From assembly GCF_037176765.1 (NCBI RefSeq), contig NC_090022.1, forward strand, positions 49,849,209-49,913,208: a stretch of 64,000 nt of DNA. Reading direction: 5' to 3'. Source of the stretch: Anolis sagrei (lineage: Eukaryota; Chordata; Lepidosauria; Squamata; Anolidae). Below the pieces are notes generated by a model that saw only the letters and a list, made by a program, of their open reading frames with translations, did not search any database and was not told the origin of the DNA. Positions within the stretch are counted from its first letter, which is position 1. The number at the start of each line of letters is the position of its first letter. Shown here piece after piece: positions 62,801 to 64,000 of this stretch. The position numbers and the translations under genes were made by a program.

Positions 62801-63762
62801 AAAGTTTTGCAGCACAATTACAAGGCCTTCAAAAAGCCTATTGGACTGCCTTTCCCAGCATTCCTTACCATTGACTCTACTGTCAAGGATTGCTGGGAGT
62901 TGCAGAATTGAGATTGGTTCCAAACCCTGAGGAACATCTAAATTTAGGGGCAGACTTTGGTGCTAAATATTCTTTTTGGTTGTCACATTCACGGGCCCTT
63001 CTTAACTACAGTAGAGTCTCACTTATCCAATCTTTGCTCATCCGGCGTTCTGTATTATCCAACACAGTTTACTTCCTGCCTGGATCCAAAGCTGTTTCAC
63101 TACATTGCAATGTTTTGCTGCTAAATTCATAAATATAGTAATTACTACATAACGTTTCTGTGTATTGAACTGCTTTTTTTGTTGATTTGTTGTAAAACAT
63201 GATTTTTGTGTTTAATTTAGAAAATCTTTATGTAATTTGACATTTAATACGCTTTTCCTTAATCGATCCTTATGATCCAACATTTTCACTTAATCCAACA
63301 TTCTGCCATCCCGTTTATGTTTGATAAGAGAGACTCTGCTGTAATAATATGCATATCAGAAAATGGAGCATTAAGAAGGACTTGGTGCTCTACTCCCTGT
63401 TCATCACTTACTTCAAGGCCTCCCAGTGTTGCCTTCAAAAGAATCTCAGACACTTATTGCAAATTAGAATGGGGAAAGACAATTGGAAGGAAAGCAGGAA
63501 GTGTATACTGGCATTTTGGAAAGAGGGAGATTTGTATTTGTCCTAAACTTTGCTGGGGACATTCTGCCATTTCTGTGTGATTTTTCTGTGTGTTCCTTCT
63601 CTTTCAGTTTGGGCCCTTTGGTGAGCAAAGTGAAAGAATATCAGGTGGAAACAATTGTTGATACACTCTGTACGAACATGTTATCAGATAAGGAACAGCT
63701 CCGGGATATCTCCAGTATTGGACTGAAGACAGTAATTTCTGAATTGCCTCCTCCATCTACAG
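50777..63762 (+). CDS. CAND2: CAND2 (TIP120B), first three coding exons; gene continues past the window
   Basis: Cullin-associated NEDD8-dissociated protein 2, a long HEAT-repeat solenoid that binds cullin-RBX cores and controls exchange of substrate receptors. Exons seen are 50777-50844, 62329-62472 and 63608-63762, giving residues 1-122 with consistent phases. The protein starts [20 protein letters not shown] and contains [40 protein letters not shown] and [24 protein letters not shown]1 and CAND2 are very alike here. LDEDSE, KMLL, SELPP and the final TG favour CAND2; the first residues ([11 protein letters not shown]) look more like CAND1. The first intron is 11.5 kb. The gene is divergent from SEC13. 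Confidence 0.85.
51128..51522. repeat. 163-bp tandem repeat, about 2.4 copies
   Basis: The segment beginning 'atggtgggagttggag' recurs at 51141, 51304 and 51467, an exact 163-bp period. Each unit contains a MITE arm (ccaaaacacctgg..ggcccaagttggccca) plus 'tttctgattggccagcctcaacattc'. It is in CAND2 intron 1. Confidence 0.85.
51530..52035 (-). mobile_element. L2 LINE 3' end
   Basis: Inverse L2 tail (TTTATTTATTTG, ccacccctctctcagcccgcaggcaactcgaggcgg), then the C-terminal coding segment (gggcgttccatagctgaggggccaccactgagaaggcc) as in 40260-40350. It is older than the intact copy. Confidence 0.85.
52062..52612 (-). mobile_element. BovB/RTE LINE fragment with internal deletion
   Basis: The minus-strand frame 52080-52610 is open for 176 codons. 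It reads polymerase sequence ([20 protein letters not shown]) and then joins directly to the BovB C-terminus ([53 protein letters not shown]). The catalytic FADD segment between them is missing. Confidence 0.88.
53100..53645. mobile_element. Penelope-like 3' region, head-to-head inverted pair
   Basis: The right half, 53344-53645 on the plus strand (gtttccaacagacctcacaacctctgagg, gtgggtgaaacatcaggagagaatgcttct), is repeated in inverted orientation at about 53115-53343. The arms meet near 53335-53350. The sequence also matches the 3' part of 45141-45690. Confidence 0.7.
53694..53893. mobile_element. Palindromic MITE
   Basis: Ends gggtgcacctacactg and cagttgaatt..tgtgtagatgcacc inverse, with arms around 'ccatggaattctgg'. 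It is the family of 24309-24532. Confidence 0.7.
54275..54495 (+). mobile_element. Sauria-type SINE, head missing
   Basis: Body and tail only: 'ggtgagctctcgctgttagccccag', 'acatgcaaatgtgaga' and 'gtcggacacgactagactta', ending cctttaccttta. Confidence 0.75.
54790..55320 (+). mobile_element. 5S rRNA-derived SINE split by a tRNA SINE
   Basis: The head is a decayed 5S rRNA (gatcctgtctgattttgatg, agcagagtcagccctt, then after the insertion tagtacttgattgggagacc and gaataccaggtg). The body ends 'gtaggttgacatgatttcaaggcgcatacaca'. It is interrupted at 54852-55117. Confidence 0.8.
54852..55117 (+). mobile_element. tRNA-derived SINE nested in 5S SINE
   Basis: Complete: head GGAGCCCCCGGTAGCGCAGT, B-box GGTTTGAATCC, tail CTCCTGACATGAC and A-run. 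The 12-bp duplications agcccttgtgta (54840-54851) and agcccttatgta (55118-55129) differ at one base. Confidence 0.88.
55462..55711 (+). mobile_element. tRNA-derived SINE
   Basis: Head GGAGCCCCTGGTGGCGCAGT, B-box GGTTCAAATCC, body 'catgagagaagcctcccaca', tail tctgacatgac then A9. A short deletion shortens the 3' hairpin region. Confidence 0.85.
55853..56001. mobile_element. Palindromic MITE (hairpin about 55 bp per arm)
   Basis: The arm 'cacacagccctatattcc..atatcaaggtagaaaatcccaca' is mirrored by 'tgtgggattttctgccttgatat...ggatatagggctgtgtg'. Few mismatches, so fairly young. Confidence 0.8.
56003..57050. other. CAND2 intron, no recognised feature
   Basis: Overlapping frames at 56147-56602 are open for up to 151 codons but show no motif or splice-site logic. 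An (AC)n run lies at about 56888-56912. Confidence 0.5.
57060..57245 (+). mobile_element. L2-type 3' tail
   Basis: Ends 'gttgtaagccgccttgagtcacctatgg...gggatagaaatatcgtaaataaataaataa'. Confidence 0.65.
57246..58760 (+). mobile_element. L2 LINE, diverged, with hAT insertion
   Basis: The plus strand encodes pieces of L2 polymerase across shifted frames: [49 protein letters not shown]-like sequence near 58090, [17 protein letters not shown], and [20 protein letters not shown]. Several stops and frameshifts show it is old. An hAT MITE interrupts it. Confidence 0.85.
57614..57748. mobile_element. hAT MITE inside L2, perfect 8-bp duplication
   Basis: 135-bp near-palindrome with ends CAGTGGTTCTCAACC and GGTTGAGAACCACTG. 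Flanked by ctttagtg at 57606-57613 and 57749-57756. Confidence 0.93.
59120..59700 (+). mobile_element. L2 LINE fragment, very diverged
   Basis: Contains 'tggatgagagtgaataaactgaaatttaatccaggcaagaca' (L2 [10 protein letters not shown] region) and a frame with [17 protein letters not shown], followed by scraps of the C-terminus. Confidence 0.7.
59980..60420 (-). mobile_element. SINE with L2-like tail, degraded
   Basis: Begins with the inverse tail (TTTATTTATTTACAG, ccacccttctcacctcgaaggggactcagagcg). Further right are SINE body pieces (cctatttatctactcacatt, ctggcccgggcttcaaactgg). A G-run lies at about 60183-60194. Confidence 0.55.
60540..60870 (+). repeat. Degenerate tandem repeat (cctcagtgtgagaagg unit)
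   Basis: About a dozen imperfect units built on 'g(c)cctcagt(g/t)(t/g)gagaa(a)gg', grading into 'gtgtgaagctcctgtgtgaag' units. The following 'aagctaataaagaacttt' looks like a polyadenylation region. Nature unknown; a fossil LTR is one possibility. Confidence 0.65.
61205..61290. mobile_element. MITE half
   Basis: One arm only (caactcccaggattccgtagcattgagcc ... ttaaagtggtgtaaaa) of the palindromic MITE family. Confidence 0.5.
61291..62328. other. CAND2 intron 1 distal part, no recognised feature
   Basis: No repeat or gene recognised. It ends in a C-rich polypyrimidine tract and CCCCAG acceptor before 62329. Confidence 0.5.
62329..62472 (+). CDS. CAND2: CAND2 coding exon 2
   Basis: Completes Arg23 and encodes 24-70 ([15 protein letters not shown] to NLAVK) plus two bases of Cys71. 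Donor TG|GTAAGA. Confidence 0.93.
63009..63341. mobile_element. Tigger/pogo MITE with TA duplication
   Basis: Ends CAGTAGAGTCTCACTTATCC and its inverse (gataagagagactctgctg), flanked by TA at 63007-63008 and 63342-63343. Same family as 33431-33742. It is in CAND2 intron 2. Confidence 0.85.
63608..63762 (+). CDS. CAND2: CAND2 coding exon 3
   Basis: Completes Cys71 and encodes 72-122 ([20 protein letters not shown] to LPPPST) plus one base. Acceptor CTCTTTCAG, donor GTTAGA. Confidence 0.92.
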
Positions 63763-64000
63763 GTTAGAAATGCAAACCTTCCTCTTTAGATGTTTCTGCC
63801 TTTCCCTCCAGCTCTATACCAGTCAGAGTAATATATGGTGCTATACGGAATTTCTTTTCCAAATCCTGCCAGTTATAAAGAAAAATATATATCATGAGCA
63901 AATAATATTCTTTCAAACATAATAAGATCAGAAAGTTTATTTGTTGTTTGCTAAACACCATATTTGAGGAAGTACAGAATTTAGCGTGAGAAATTATGCA

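Noticed and set aside
1-64000. CRISPR array or bacterial operon structure
   Set aside because: No spaced direct repeats of that type; the window is clearly vertebrate, with spliced genes and retroelements.

Overview
The window is nuclear DNA of a squamate reptile, most likely an iguanian lizard of the Anolis type. It holds spliced vertebrate genes with GT-AG introns, very dense reptile repeats (CR1, L2, BovB/RTE and Penelope retroelements, tRNA- and 5S-derived SINEs, hAT, Tigger and mariner MITEs, a Helitron) and many (ATT)n and (TTTA)n microsatellites. The genus is an inference; the sauropsid character of the proteins and repeats is well supported.

Four host genes are present. TATDN2 (+ strand) has a CpG-rich promoter near 780-1000, a non-coding first exon ending at 971, and six coding exons from 4920 to 18359. 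GHRL, preproghrelin (- strand), has four coding exons between 25081 and 20720, tail-to-tail with TATDN2. SEC13 (- strand) has nine coding exons from 46122 to 31456. CAND2 (+ strand) starts at 50777, has exons at 62329-62472 and 63608-63762, and runs off the right edge. All exon phases close exactly, giving predicted proteins of 1012 aa (TATDN2), 117 aa (GHRL) and 320 aa (SEC13), plus the first 122 residues of CAND2.

Layout: 1-780 repeat remnants; 780-19125 TATDN2 with repeat-filled introns; 19125-20590 repeats; 20590-25116 GHRL; 25120-30790 intergenic SINEs, MITEs, CR1 and microsatellites; 30790-46200 SEC13, whose first intron carries a near full-length L2 LINE with an uninterrupted 1066-codon ORF in the same orientation; 46200-50400 a divergent SEC13/CAND2 spacer with nested SINEs, CR1 and a bounded Helitron; 50400-64000 the CAND2 promoter, exon 1 and an 11.5 kb first intron full of L2, BovB, Penelope and SINE copies.

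The genes do not form a pathway. TATDN2 is a TatD-type nuclease, ghrelin is a secreted acylated hormone, SEC13 is a beta-propeller of the COPII coat and nuclear pore, and CAND2 regulates cullin-RING ligases. The most notable observations are the complete ghrelin gene, with a tandem splice acceptor exactly at Gln14 and no amidation signal for obestatin; a five-unit tandem protein repeat in TATDN2; the intact L2; a Helitron with both ends; and several nested insertions dated by target-site duplications.
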